Of a stretch of 64,000 nucleotides of DNA, positions 54,195-63,309 are shown piece by piece (positions within the stretch are counted from its first letter, which is position 1; each line of letters begins with the position of its first letter). The DNA lies in the NCBI GenBank assembly GCA_902589315.1, contig CACISK010000004.1, positions 62,001-126,000 on the forward strand, given 5' to 3'. Source of the stretch: an uncultured Pelagibacteraceae bacterium. Its GTDB lineage: Bacteria > Pseudomonadota > Alphaproteobacteria > Pelagibacterales > Pelagibacteraceae. The translations under genes were made by a program, and so were the position numbers. The notes beneath the pieces are model-generated. The model was not told the origin of the DNA. It saw nothing but the letters and a program-made list of their open reading frames with translations, and did no database searches.

Positions 54195-55605
54195 ATACAG
54201 ATACTCCTCTAGAATTAATGTCTACATCAAATTTTTTATGCAATGGTGGAAAAGCTCTTTGAGAACAATCCAGTCTATCACAAGTTCTACATGAAACCCC
54301 TACTGGTATCTCTGATTTTTTATCATTCAAATCTAAGTTTTCAGTATAAACAAAATCTCTTGCATATTTGGCTTCACATCCAAGTCCAATAGATAACATA
54401 CTTTTTTTTTGTCCATATCTTCCTATACCTTTTTCAACAGTTCTTGCTATACATACATACTTTTCGCCATTAGTCATTTTACTTACTGCAGCCTCTATAA
54501 CACCAGGTCTAGAAAAAGCCGAATATACATTCCATCGAGGACAAGCACCACCATAACGTGGTATTTCTATACCTGACAATGAAAATCTTTTTGAAATATT
54601 ACCAGCGACATCAACTCTCAAAAAATGAAAAGGAACCCCAGGTAATTTAGGATCATTCAAGCATGTGACCCTATGTGTGACTTGTTCGAATGAAGTTGCA
54701 AAAGTATTTTGCAATAACTCTAAATCATATTTAAGTTTTTTACATTCAGAATGAAATAATTTGTAGGGCATTAAAATTGCTGCACCACAATAGTTTAATA
54801 AAGCAACTTTTGTTAATTTTTTCGACTCTTCATTTGGATAATTAAAAGTATCAAGATAAGAATTTATTATATCACTTGCTCCCTCTTGTGCAATTTGAGC
54901 TGCAGCATGTAATTTCTTTGTTTCCAAAGATAAATAATCAGACAATAGTAACTTTCTATTTTTGTTATCATAAATTTTTGAGAATGGTTTTCCTTCCTCA
55001 GGAATTATATCTTGCACTTCAATTTTATACTCTGATTTTAAATAATCACATAAAGCAATATATCTTGTTCTATTATTTTGTTTTATTTGTTCAAAGATTT
55101 GATTTGCAAATTCCTCTAGTTTTGGAAAAAAATTTCTATTTTCTTGCAAAAAATCTGAAATTACTTCTCCAGGAAATGAGTTTTTTCTATTATCTACAAT
55201 TTTTCCTGAAAGTTTTTCAATTTTGTTAACTAATTCATGATCTTTTTTTTTCAAAATGTCTCCTAATCTTATAAGAGCTTTACCAATTTTTGGATTACTA
55301 TTTGCAAGATCTTTAACTTCTGGACCAACTATATCCAAATCTTCAAAAAGTTGATCATCAAGCAATTCTGAAATTGTGTTGACCATGTTGATATCTGATT
55401 TATTTGTTAGATCGCTAATGTTGATGCTTAATTCCTCACAAATTTTTAAAAGTAACTCCCCGTCAATTTTTCTCTTACCCCCCTCGATTAAAGCTAAATA
55501 ACTTGGTGAAATGTTAAGTTGTGAGGCTAGTTTGTTTGCTTGCATACCTAGTTGCCTTCTAAAAGCTTTTATTTTTGGACCAATATTTAATTCTACTTGA
55601 CTCAT
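54181..55605 (-). CDS. ScfR/RamB-type transcriptional regulator (XRE HTH plus ImmA/IrrE-like and DUF2083 domains)
   Basis: DNA-binding regulator with a Cro/C1-type helix-turn-helix at ~10-65 (ASQLNISPSYLALIEGGKR). A long IrrE/ImmA-like central region follows, then a C-terminal cysteine-rich part (GVSCRTCDRLDCSQRAFPPL near 432-451) typical of short-chain fatty acyl regulators. RamB and relatives control acetate, propionate and glyoxylate-shunt genes. Here the divergent gene is isocitrate lyase, with repeated TTTGTAAA sites between them, so control of aceA and of itself is the likely role. 474 residues. Confidence 0.88.
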   Translation of the reverse strand: MSQVELNIGPKIKAFRRQLGMQANKLASQLNISPSYLALIEGGKRKIDGELLLKICEELSINISDLTNKSDINMVNTISELLDDQLFEDLDIVGPEVKDLANSNPKIGKALIRLGDILKKKDHELVNKIEKLSGKIVDNRKNSFPGEVISDFLQENRNFFPKLEEFANQIFEQIKQNNRTRYIALCDYLKSEYKIEVQDIIPEEGKPFSKIYDNKNRKLLLSDYLSLETKKLHAAAQIAQEGASDIINSYLDTFNYPNEESKKLTKVALLNYCGAAILMPYKLFHSECKKLKYDLELLQNTFATSFEQVTHRVTCLNDPKLPGVPFHFLRVDVAGNISKRFSLSGIEIPRYGGACPRWNVYSAFSRPGVIEAAVSKMTNGEKYVCIARTVEKGIGRYGQKKSMLSIGLGCEAKYARDFVYTENLDLNDKKSEIPVGVSCRTCDRLDCSQRAFPPLHKKFDVDINSRGVSVYVSD

Positions 55606-55611
55606 TTACTA

Positions 55612-55715
55612 TTTGTAAACTTTGTAAATTATTATTTACAAAAAATTTATTGTATTTACTGATCTTTTAACATTTTTTGTAGATTTTGTAAATATTGTAA
55701 ATTATAAAGTTTACA
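55612..55715. promoter_or_regulatory. Operator array of TTTGTAAA / TTTACAAA sites between the ScfR-type gene and aceA
   Basis: At least six sites of one sequence: TTTGTAAA at 55612-55619 and 55621-55628, its inverse TTTACAAA at 55635-55642, TTTTGTAAA at 55684-55692, TTGTAAA at 55695-55701 and TTTACA at 55710-55715. The first pair begins 7 bases upstream of the regulator's start. The last three lie on or near the likely -10 region of the small ORF-aceA transcript (TATAAA at 55703-55708). RamB sites in Corynebacterium are similar AAWTTTGCAAA-like sequences. Binding by the neighbouring regulator is inferred. Confidence 0.65.
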
Positions 55716-55876
55716 TGGATAAAAATACTATAAAAAACATTGAAACTAGTTCTCAAACCACAAATCACCAAGAGCATCAAGAGCATAGAAGCAGAGGGGT
55801 TTATTTAAGAGATGACCACTGCGATTGGGGATCAAGTGGAATGAATGAGTTTACTGAAGAATATAGCGAAAAGTAA
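55715..55876 (+). CDS. Unannotated 53-residue ORF preceding aceA
   Basis: An ATG at 55715 opens a 53-codon frame ending at TAA 55874-55876. It begins [13 protein letters not shown], has an HQEHQEHR stretch and ends [17 protein letters not shown]. It is unusually poor in Lys and Leu for this genome and locally GC-richer than intergenic DNA, which favours real coding. The start is at or within a base or two of the expected start of transcription, so translation may be leaderless. The gap to aceA is 26 bases with an AAAGGAG site. Function unknown; possibly a leader peptide or small regulator. Confidence 0.6.
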   Translation: MDKNTIKNIETSSQTTNHQEHQEHRSRGVYLRDDHCDWGSSGMNEFTEEYSEK

Positions 55877-55902
55877 AAAGAGTTAGTTTTAAAGGAGAAA
55901 TA

Positions 55903-57177
55903 ATGTCAGCAGAGAAAATCTCGTACGAGTTGAAAAGATTCGCAGGAATACAAAGGGATTATAAGCCAGAAGAAGTAGAAAGGTTAAGAGGATCCATTAA
56001 AATAGAGTATTCAATGTGCAAACAGCAATCTCAAAAGCTTTGGGGATTGTTAAATACAGAGCCATATGTAAACACACTTGGGTCTTTATCGGGAAATCAA
56101 GCCGTTCAACATGCAAAAGCAGGTTTAAAAGCGATCTATTTAAGTGGTTGGCAAGTTGCAGCAGACGCAAACAGTGCTGGTGAAATGTATCCTGATCAAT
56201 CTTTATATCCTTACGACAGCGCACCTAAATTAGTTGAGACTATGAATAATTCTTTAATTAGAGCTGATCAAATTCAGCATATGGAAATAGCTGATGGAGA
56301 TATGAAAAGCAGCGAAAGAACTGATTACATGTTGCCAATTATTGCAGATGGCGAAGCAGGATTTGGTGGGCCGTTAAATGTATTTGAGCTAACAAAAAAA
56401 TTTATAAAAGCTGGCGCAGCCGGAGTTCATTTTGAAGACCAACTAGCTAGTGAAAAAAAATGTGGACATATGGGTGGTAAGGTACTTGTTCCTACTGGAA
56501 CCATGGTCCGAAATCTAAAAGCAGCAAGATTGGCAGCTGATATTGCCGACGTTCCTCTCATTATTCTTGCAAGAACAGATGCCAACGCTGCGAAACTAAT
56601 AACAAACGATTTTGATGAAAATGACAAACCGTTTTTAACAGGAGAAAGATCACCTGAAGGCTTTTATTATGTAAAAGATGGTATTGATCAAGCAATCTCA
56701 AGAGGATTAGCCTATGCACCTTACGCAGATTTAATATGGTGTGAAACTGCAACACCTAATTTAGAAGAAGCAAAAAAGTTTGCTGATGCAATACATGCAA
56801 AATTTCCTGGCAAGATGTTAGCTTATAATTGTTCTCCATCATTTAATTGGAAGAAACATTTATCTGATGATGAGATTGCAACATTTCAAACTAAAATTGG
56901 AATGATGGGGTATAAATTTCAATTTATAACTTTAGCAGGTTTCCATACGCAAAATATTGCTATTTTCGAGCTTGCAGAAAAATATAAAAAGGAAGGTATG
57001 ACTGCTTACTCTAGAATACAACAAAATGAATTTGCTAGAGAAAATGATGGATATACCAGTGTTAAACATCAACGAGAAGTTGGAACTTCTTATTTTGATG
57101 CAGTTTCCAATACAATAAGTTCCGGAAAGAGCTCCACAACAGCAATGGAAGGCTCAACAGAATCTGAGCAATTTTAA
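55903..57177 (+). CDS. aceA: Isocitrate lyase AceA
   Basis: Splits isocitrate into succinate and glyoxylate, the first step of the glyoxylate shunt. The active-site signature KKCGHMGGK has catalytic Cys187. The segments [20 protein letters not shown] and [12 protein letters not shown] are also typical. 424 residues, full length. The start has an AAAGGAGAAATA ribosome site. It follows a small ORF and faces an ScfR-type regulator across the operator array, suggesting carbon-source control. The end overlaps the convergent DjlA-like gene by 4 bases. Confidence 0.97.
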   Translation: MSAEKISYELKRFAGIQRDYKPEEVERLRGSIKIEYSMCKQQSQKLWGLLNTEPYVNTLGSLSGNQAVQHAKAGLKAIYLSGWQVAADANSAGEMYPDQSLYPYDSAPKLVETMNNSLIRADQIQHMEIADGDMKSSERTDYMLPIIADGEAGFGGPLNVFELTKKFIKAGAAGVHFEDQLASEKKCGHMGGKVLVPTGTMVRNLKAARLAADIADVPLIILARTDANAAKLITNDFDENDKPFLTGERSPEGFYYVKDGIDQAISRGLAYAPYADLIWCETATPNLEEAKKFADAIHAKFPGKMLAYNCSPSFNWKKHLSDDEIATFQTKIGMMGYKFQFITLAGFHTQNIAIFELAEKYKKEGMTAYSRIQQNEFARENDGYTSVKHQREVGTSYFDAVSNTISSGKSSTTAMEGSTESEQF

Positions 57178-57893
57178 TTACTCTTTAGCTTTTGAATTTG
57201 ATCCCAGGCTGAATTTATAGCTCTCATTTTCTTTTTGCTTTCCTCAATAACTTCCTGAGGAACTCCTTTACTTAGAAGTAAGTCAGGATGGTGTTCTTTA
57301 CTTAATTTTAAATATCTTTTTCTAATATCTGTAAGATTATCATCAGGTTTGCTCTCTAATACCACATATGGATTGAGTTTATCTGATGATTTCCTACCTT
57401 CAACTATTCCATTGAACTGGGCATCACTAAGACCAAATAATTGAGAAACATGTTGTATCATTCTAAATTCTTGATCGCTTATATTTCCATCAGCTTCTGC
57501 AATATAAAATAATATATTAATGACTTCTTCCAACACATTTACATTTCCCTGATAGATCTGAGCTATTTGTTTTGCATATGGTTCGTAACCAGTGCTTTCT
57601 TCTTTAGCTTTATTAAAAATTTTTCCAACTTGATCTAATTCATGTTCTGGAATTTTGAGTTTATCTTTTACCGCTAGTAATTCCTCTCTACTAACCTGAC
57701 CGTCTGCCTTACTCAGTTTCGCTGATAAAACTATAAGAGCTAATGCAAAAACTTGTTGAGGTTGTGCAAAAGATTTAAATGTTGATCTTGATCTTGATAC
57801 TTTTCCACCAATTAAGGAACCTAATAGCATTCCAAACGGCCCTCCTAAAGAAAAACCGATCATCCCACCAATTAAACTTCCCCAGATAGACAT
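57174..57893 (-). CDS. DjlA-like membrane-tethered TerB and J-domain protein
   Basis: An N-terminal glycine-rich segment ([20 protein letters not shown]) could sit in the membrane. A TerB/tellurite-resistance helical domain (about 50-150, with [11 protein letters not shown] and [12 protein letters not shown]) follows, and a C-terminal J domain with the HPD loop ([15 protein letters not shown] near 200). This is the DjlA arrangement. It would stimulate DnaK. 239 residues. It is the second J protein in the window besides that at 48.8 kb. Confidence 0.85.
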   Translation of the reverse strand: MSIWGSLIGGMIGFSLGGPFGMLLGSLIGGKVSRSRSTFKSFAQPQQVFALALIVLSAKLSKADGQVSREELLAVKDKLKIPEHELDQVGKIFNKAKEESTGYEPYAKQIAQIYQGNVNVLEEVINILFYIAEADGNISDQEFRMIQHVSQLFGLSDAQFNGIVEGRKSSDKLNPYVVLESKPDDNLTDIRKRYLKLSKEHHPDLLLSKGVPQEVIEESKKKMRAINSAWDQIQKLKSN

Positions 57894-57925
57894 ATAAAAA
57901 AAATTTAATATAATTTAATATATTT

Positions 57926-58219
57926 ATGTTCTCAACTTTTTTAGCTTTAACATTTTTATTTTTAATGTTTATGTGGTCATTGGCCTGGGTAAATTATTAC
58001 AATAAACTAGATAAAAGATTTGGTTCGTCTTTATGGAGATGGAGTTATGATTATCCAGTGCCTGGTGATAGAGACATTTCTTTTCTTGATGATAAAAAAT
58101 TTGTTATTTTAAGAAGAAAGAGAAATAGAGCAGTTACAGTTATGTATTTTATTTTATTTTTCTCTTTTTTTATATTTTTATCTTTTGTAACCCAGATTTT
58201 ATACGCTATTCAACATTAG
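57926..58219 (+). CDS. Small two-TM membrane protein, unknown
   Basis: 97 residues with membrane segments at about 3-22 and 74-94 and a basic, aromatic loop between (YYNKLDKRFGSSLWRWSYDY). Not recognised. It lies between two minus-strand genes, so it has its own promoter or is expressed independently, and it overlaps the DCC-family gene by 4 bases at their 3' ends. The coding frame is supported by clear amphipathic/hydrophobic organisation and tight packing. Confidence 0.6.
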   Translation: MFSTFLALTFLFLMFMWSLAWVNYYNKLDKRFGSSLWRWSYDYPVPGDRDISFLDDKKFVILRRKRNRAVTVMYFILFFSFFIFLSFVTQILYAIQH

Positions 58220-58560
58220 TTTAGTTGGTGTTTATTTTTTAAATACAAAAAGAACGCTACAATTTCATATCCAACATAAAATAATTGGTAAATAACAGGG
58301 AGTTTAAAAAATTTATAAAGAAACTTGTATTTTGGAATACTTTTCCAAATAAGTAAAAAAGCATCAATACCCACATAGATTTTTCCATCTTGTTCTACAT
58401 GAAGTCTTCTTAGAAGCTCTTTATCAGTTTTTTTTGTTTCTAATTCAGCATTTTTATTTTTAGTTATGTCTATCCAATTCAAATTTTCTATGTTTTCTTT
58501 TTTATAAATATTAATTTCTGCTCTGCAGATTTTGCATGAATTGTTAAAAAAAACCTTCAT
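58216..58560 (-). CDS. DCC-family (DUF393) thiol-disulfide-type protein
   Basis: A 114-residue protein with the N-terminal motif NNSCKICRAEINIYKKE, a CxxC in the position of the D-G-x-C-x-x-C signature that names the DUF393/DCC family; here DG is replaced by NS. YVGIDAFLLIWKSIP is the typical second block. The last ~30 residues are hydrophobic. Family members are presumed thiol-disulfide oxidoreductases, but activity is unproven. Confidence 0.75.
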   Translation of the reverse strand: MKVFFNNSCKICRAEINIYKKENIENLNWIDITKNKNAELETKKTDKELLRRLHVEQDGKIYVGIDAFLLIWKSIPKYKFLYKFFKLPVIYQLFYVGYEIVAFFLYLKNKHQLN

Positions 58561-58645
58561 AATTAAACTATATTTGAATATTTTATTTTTACAAATGTGC
58601 CAAATAAGCAGTTGATATATTAATAATCACTACTACATTCTTCTA

Positions 58646-60058
58646 ATGTCAAATTTCTTCAAAGAAACAGATATAGATACATCGCAAGCTGAAGCAATCG
58701 TTACTGAAACCTTAAAAAATTGTGATGATGGAGAATTATATTTAGAAAATCATAAATCTGAGTCTATTGTTTTAGATGATAATAAAATAAAGAGTTCAAC
58801 TTATAACTCTGATCAAGGATATGGTTTCAGAGCTGTGACAGGAGAAGTTGTTGCCTACTCTCATTCCAATGATATTTCGAAAGAGTCACTAAGAAAATCA
58901 AGTGATAATTTAAAAGACACGTTAAAGTCAAAAAAAGGAACCTATAATCATGAAATTCCTAAAACTAACAGCAAATATTATGAAAATATTAATCCTATTG
59001 AAAGCAAGACTTTCGACTCAAAGATAGATTTGCTGAACAGTGTTAATAATTATTTAAGATCAAAAGGCTCAATTGTAAATCAAGTAACTGCAAATTTTTT
59101 AGGTGAACATAAATCAATAGAAATTATTAGGTCTGATAATCAAGTTTTGAAAGATGAAAGACCATTAGTCAGATTCAACGTTTCCGTCGTATTAGAGAAA
59201 GATGGAAAAAAAGAAACAGGTGTTTATGGAGTTGGAGGAAGACAAAGTTATGATGATTATCTAAAAGATGGAAGCTGGAAAGATGTTTGTGATGAAGCTT
59301 TTAGAATCGCAAATGTGAATTTAGAAAGCAAACCAGCACCAGCAGGAGAAATGAAAGTTGTTTTAGGTCCTGGATGGCCGGCAATTTTAATTCACGAAGC
59401 AATCGGCCATGGTCTTGAGGGAGATTTCAATAGAAAAAAAACCTCAGCCTTTCATAATTTAATGGGGCAGCAAGTAGCTAGCGAAGGAGTTACGATTGTA
59501 GATGACGGCACCTTACATCAAAGAAGAGGAAGTTTAACGATAGATGATGAAGGAACGCCTACTGAAAATACAGTTTTAATAGAAAATGGAATTTTAAAAA
59601 ACTATATGCAAGACCGTTTAAATGCTCGTTTGATGGGAACTAAGTCAACAGGTAGTGGAAGAAGAGAAAGTTATAAACATGTGGTTTTACCAAGAATGAG
59701 AAATACAATGATGTTGTCAGGTAAATATTCGCAAGATGAAATGATAAGTTCAGTTGATAAAGGTATTTTTGCTGTAAGTTTTGGGGGAGGACAAGTAGAC
59801 ATAACTTCAGGAAAATTTGTCTTTAACTGCACAGAAGCATACGAAATTAATAATGGTAAAATTGGATCACCAATCAAAGGTGCTACATTAATTGGAGATG
59901 GACCATCAATTTTAAAAGAAGTTTCATTAGTGGGTAATGATATGAAATTAGATCCAGGTATTGGAACATGTGGGAAAGCTGGACAGGGTGTTCCAGTAGG
60001 AGTAGCTCAGCCATCAATTCTTATAAATAAGATGACTGTTGGTGGAACAAAACTTTAA
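58646..60058 (+). CDS. tldD: TldD metalloprotease subunit
   Basis: TldD forms a heterodimer with PmbA/TldE and degrades short unfolded peptides, for example in gyrase-toxin and microcin processing in enterobacteria. The metal site is HEAIGHGLEGD at residues 250-260. The region GPGWPAILIHEAIGH and the C-terminal GIGTCGKAGQGVPVGVAQPS are typical. 470 residues, full length. Followed 5 bases later by its partner gene, as a two-gene operon. Confidence 0.94.
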   Translation: MSNFFKETDIDTSQAEAIVTETLKNCDDGELYLENHKSESIVLDDNKIKSSTYNSDQGYGFRAVTGEVVAYSHSNDISKESLRKSSDNLKDTLKSKKGTYNHEIPKTNSKYYENINPIESKTFDSKIDLLNSVNNYLRSKGSIVNQVTANFLGEHKSIEIIRSDNQVLKDERPLVRFNVSVVLEKDGKKETGVYGVGGRQSYDDYLKDGSWKDVCDEAFRIANVNLESKPAPAGEMKVVLGPGWPAILIHEAIGHGLEGDFNRKKTSAFHNLMGQQVASEGVTIVDDGTLHQRRGSLTIDDEGTPTENTVLIENGILKNYMQDRLNARLMGTKSTGSGRRESYKHVVLPRMRNTMMLSGKYSQDEMISSVDKGIFAVSFGGGQVDITSGKFVFNCTEAYEINNGKIGSPIKGATLIGDGPSILKEVSLVGNDMKLDPGIGTCGKAGQGVPVGVAQPSILINKMTVGGTKL

Positions 60059-60063
60059 TCTAA

Positions 60064-61380
60064 ATGATAAGGGATCAGGAATTTTTAAGAGATATAGCGT
60101 CTTATTGTATTGAAAACTCTAAAAAACTAGGAGCCACCGATGTGGGTGTAAAAGTAATTCACTCTGTTTCAGAAAATGTTAGTTTTAGAAATAAAAAATT
60201 AGACGAGTCAAATAGAGCAGATAGTTTTGCTGTCAATTTAACTACTTATATAGAGAAAAAAAAATCAAGCATTAATTCATCAGATTTATCTAAATCAAAC
60301 TTAGAAAAACTAATAGAACGTTGTATTGATGCTACAAAAATTACTCCATCAGATGAAAATAATTCGTTACCAGATAAAGATTTAATGTCTAAAGAGATAA
60401 GAGACCTTAATCTCTATGATGAAACACATTATCCAAATGATAAAAAGATTGAATTTTTAAAAAATGTTGAAGAAACAGCATCAACGGACGAAAAAATAGT
60501 TAATACTGAAGCTGGTTTTACCGAAAATAAAAATAATTTTATACTCGCAAACAGCAATGGTTTTTTAGGTGGATACAAAACCTCAAATTTTTCATCTTCA
60601 TGTGTAGCTGTATCAAGAATTAATGGTGCAATGGAAAGAGATTATGAGTTTGGTAGCACAAGATTCTTGGAAGATATGATGGAACCAGAAGAAATTGGAA
60701 AAATAGCTGCCGACAAAGCAATAAAAAAGTTAGGACCAAAAAAAATTAAAAGTGAAAAAATTGGCGTTATATTCGATAAAAGAATTTCCAAAGGAATATT
60801 AAGCACACTAGCAAGTGCAATTAGTGCGAGTGCTATTGCAAGAGGAACTTCTTTTTTAAAAGATCAAATCAATTCTGAAGTTTTTCCAAATTCAATTAAT
60901 ATCATCGATGATCCAAAAATTGAAAAAGGATTAGGCTCCCAAAACTTTGATAGCGAAGGTGTTGAAACCAATTCTTTGAAATTAGTTGAGAATGGTATTT
61001 TAAAAAATTATTTAATTGATACTTATTATGGTAAAAAATTAAATTTAAAATCTAATGGTAGATCTGGAGGAACAACAAACTTATACTTTGAAAACGGTAC
61101 CTTAAGTTTTAAGGATTTGTTAAATTCAGAAAAAAAATTTCTATACATAACAGAGACTATAGGCCATGGAGGAAATATCATTACTGGAGATTACTCAGTT
61201 GGAGCTTCGGGATTTATGGTTGAGGATGGAGAATTGACTTATCCAGTAAGTGAAATAACTATAGCTGGGAATTTTAAGGAAATGTTTAAGAATATTACTT
61301 TGGCAAATGATTTAGAGATGAAGTACTCAACAAATGCTCCTACTTTGTTGATTAATCAAATGACAGTAGCGGGAAAATAA
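60064..61380 (+). CDS. pmbA: PmbA/TldE peptidase subunit
   Basis: Partner of TldD lacking the metal-binding motif, as expected for the E subunit. The C-terminus has RSGGTTNLYFENG and ETIGHGGNIITGDYSVGASG, typical of PmbA. 438 residues. Immediately follows tldD. The protein assembles with TldD into the peptide-degrading complex. It converges with the DUF6134-like gene at 61381. Confidence 0.92.
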   Translation: MIRDQEFLRDIASYCIENSKKLGATDVGVKVIHSVSENVSFRNKKLDESNRADSFAVNLTTYIEKKKSSINSSDLSKSNLEKLIERCIDATKITPSDENNSLPDKDLMSKEIRDLNLYDETHYPNDKKIEFLKNVEETASTDEKIVNTEAGFTENKNNFILANSNGFLGGYKTSNFSSSCVAVSRINGAMERDYEFGSTRFLEDMMEPEEIGKIAADKAIKKLGPKKIKSEKIGVIFDKRISKGILSTLASAISASAIARGTSFLKDQINSEVFPNSINIIDDPKIEKGLGSQNFDSEGVETNSLKLVENGILKNYLIDTYYGKKLNLKSNGRSGGTTNLYFENGTLSFKDLLNSEKKFLYITETIGHGGNIITGDYSVGASGFMVEDGELTYPVSEITIAGNFKEMFKNITLANDLEMKYSTNAPTLLINQMTVAGK

Positions 61381-62058
61381 TTATTGAATTTTTTTTAGTC
61401 TATATTCCCATAGACCCATTCTCTTATAAGCCACTTTTATAATCAATGCTTTTTTTTTATCGTACCATATTTCAAAATTTAATTTTTTATCATCAGGTAG
61501 ATTTGGGTTGGTAGAAAAAAGTCTAAAATGTTCTACATCATATTCTTTATTATAAAGTTTAATTTTTTCTTTTCCTAAAAATTCTATGTTTTGTTTTTTT
61601 ACACTTCCAGATAATGGACTTATTTGTGTCTCAGTTTGTAAAATTCTATGATTCCACCAATGACCGATTATATTTTCTCTATCCGCCTCACCCTTATATG
61701 ATGATCCATCAATTATAAACTTCTCTTTTTTTTCATCAAAAATTAAATTAACATATTTTCTCTTATTGTTTTGAAATGTTTCTGAGTTAAATGAAATTAA
61801 TTGGTCTCCAATATATTCTTCAGTACCTCTACTATTTATAGAGAATACTGTAACACCCAATAATTTCACTTCAAAATTGGTTGTATTTTTTACAATAAAT
61901 TTATTTTCATCTTTTTTAAATGTGAAAATACTTTCTCCAATTTTTTCATCATCTTTAAATATCTCCATTTCTATATTTGAATAATTTTTATAGTGATCAG
62001 TATGTGCTTGCAAAAAAAGAGGAGATAAAACTAACAATATTACAAAGAATTTTCTCAT
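61381..62058 (-). CDS. Secreted DUF6134-like protein, unknown function
   Basis: A signal peptide (MRKFFVILLVLSPLFLQAH) leads to a beta-rich domain (IFKDDEKIGESIFTFKKDEN, VKLLGVTVFSINSRGTEEYI). The IIGHWWNHRI segment near 130-139 and the late LWEYRLKKIQ fit what I recall of the DUF6134 family; without a search this is tentative. 225 residues, probably periplasmic. No enzymatic motif recognised. It abuts pmbA convergently and diverges from the YczE-like gene. Confidence 0.6.
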   Translation of the reverse strand: MRKFFVILLVLSPLFLQAHTDHYKNYSNIEMEIFKDDEKIGESIFTFKKDENKFIVKNTTNFEVKLLGVTVFSINSRGTEEYIGDQLISFNSETFQNNKRKYVNLIFDEKKEKFIIDGSSYKGEADRENIIGHWWNHRILQTETQISPLSGSVKKQNIEFLGKEKIKLYNKEYDVEHFRLFSTNPNLPDDKKLNFEIWYDKKKALIIKVAYKRMGLWEYRLKKIQ

Positions 62059-62137
62059 TACTTCACGTTATTTTAATTAACTTGTTTGAACTTTATATAG
62101 AATTTTTACGTTTAAAAGATAAATAGTCTAAAGAATT

Positions 62138-62785
62138 ATGTTTTTAACCATAAAAAATATACCCTCAAAATCCTGGAGCTCAGAAAAACCTTTAAATTTA
62201 AAACCTAAATTTACAACTTTTTTACTTTTATGTGTTGGTTTATCTTTGTTTGGGTTGGGTGAGGGCCTTTTATTAGTTTCTACTACTGGTAATTCTCCTT
62301 GGTCTGTTCTTGCAGAAGGGTTATCAAACATATTAAATATTTCGATTGGTTTATCTACATTAATAATAAGTATTGTTGTTTTAGGTTTCTGGTTTCCACT
62401 AAAACAAAAACCAGGAATCGGTACAATTTTAAATATTTTAATTATAGCAGCGATAATTGATTTGACGCTTTTTCTTTTTGATCCTCCTTTAGCTACTTTT
62501 TCAAAATATATTCTTGCTGTATTTTCTGTTTTGCTTGTCGGTTTAGGAAGCGGCATATACTTAATAGCAAATTTAGGTCCTGGTCCTAGAGATGGATTGA
62601 TGACAGGTCTAACAAAAAAAACGCAACTTCCTATTGCTTTAATTCGAGCTACTTTAGAAATTTCAGCTGTTATATCTGGTTGGTATTTGGGAGGAACTGT
62701 TGGTCTGGGAACAATAATATTTGCATTTGGAATAGGTCCTGCTGTAGCTTTAGGAATTTATATTGTGGATAATGTTACGAAGTAA
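62138..62785 (+). CDS. YczE/YitT-type integral membrane protein
   Basis: About five to six hydrophobic segments with the YczE-type pattern: GLSLFGLGEGLLLVSTTGNS followed by PWSVLAEGLS, and GSGIYLIANLGPGPRDGLMT near 142-161. The glycine-rich repeat and 215 residues match this family, for which no transport substrate is established. Transcribed alone after a divergent promoter region shared with the DUF6134-like gene. Confidence 0.75.
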   Translation: MFLTIKNIPSKSWSSEKPLNLKPKFTTFLLLCVGLSLFGLGEGLLLVSTTGNSPWSVLAEGLSNILNISIGLSTLIISIVVLGFWFPLKQKPGIGTILNILIIAAIIDLTLFLFDPPLATFSKYILAVFSVLLVGLGSGIYLIANLGPGPRDGLMTGLTKKTQLPIALIRATLEISAVISGWYLGGTVGLGTIIFAFGIGPAVALGIYIVDNVTK

Positions 62786-62845
62786 ATGTTTTTAGTGGAC
62801 AATTAGTCGATTGTTAATATTGAATAAAAATTGTAAATATAAATT

Positions 62846-63301
62846 ATGTCTATAAAAAATTGGATGAAAGAATCAGCAAATATACTATTTGACGATAGTA
62901 AAAATGATTTAAGAGCACTTCCCAAAACTGTGAGACTACAAATACTATTAGTTTTGAGTTTTATATGGACAACAGTATTTAGTTTATATGTATTTTCATA
63001 TGCAACTTTTGCATTTGGCTGGGCGGGGACCTATGTTGCTCATATAGGTTTAATATTTGCTGTTTATTATACTTTTAAACAATTTCATAGAGCTGAAGCA
63101 AAAGCTGTTAGTGTTTTCAAGACAAAAAATTTTGATCCATTTAAAATCATGACAATTGTTTTTGTTATAGTTTTTATTTTTGTTTTCTCTAAAGGTATTG
63201 AAGTATTGACAAGAACAAACTCTTACTCAATTCCATATGACGGACCTAGTAAATCAGCGTTTGAAAAGTGGCTGCCATTTACCAAAAATAAATCTGAATA
63301 A
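62846..63301 (+). CDS. Three-TM membrane protein, unknown
   Basis: 151 residues. A soluble N-terminal ~28 residues (MSIKNWMKESANILFDD...) is followed by hydrophobic segments at about 32-54, 58-76 and 98-119 and a polar C-tail. Not recognised. It lies 60 bases after the YczE-like gene in the same direction and converges with typA. Confidence 0.6.
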   Translation: MSIKNWMKESANILFDDSKNDLRALPKTVRLQILLVLSFIWTTVFSLYVFSYATFAFGWAGTYVAHIGLIFAVYYTFKQFHRAEAKAVSVFKTKNFDPFKIMTIVFVIVFIFVFSKGIEVLTRTNSYSIPYDGPSKSAFEKWLPFTKNKSE

Positions 63302-63309
63302 TAATTTTT

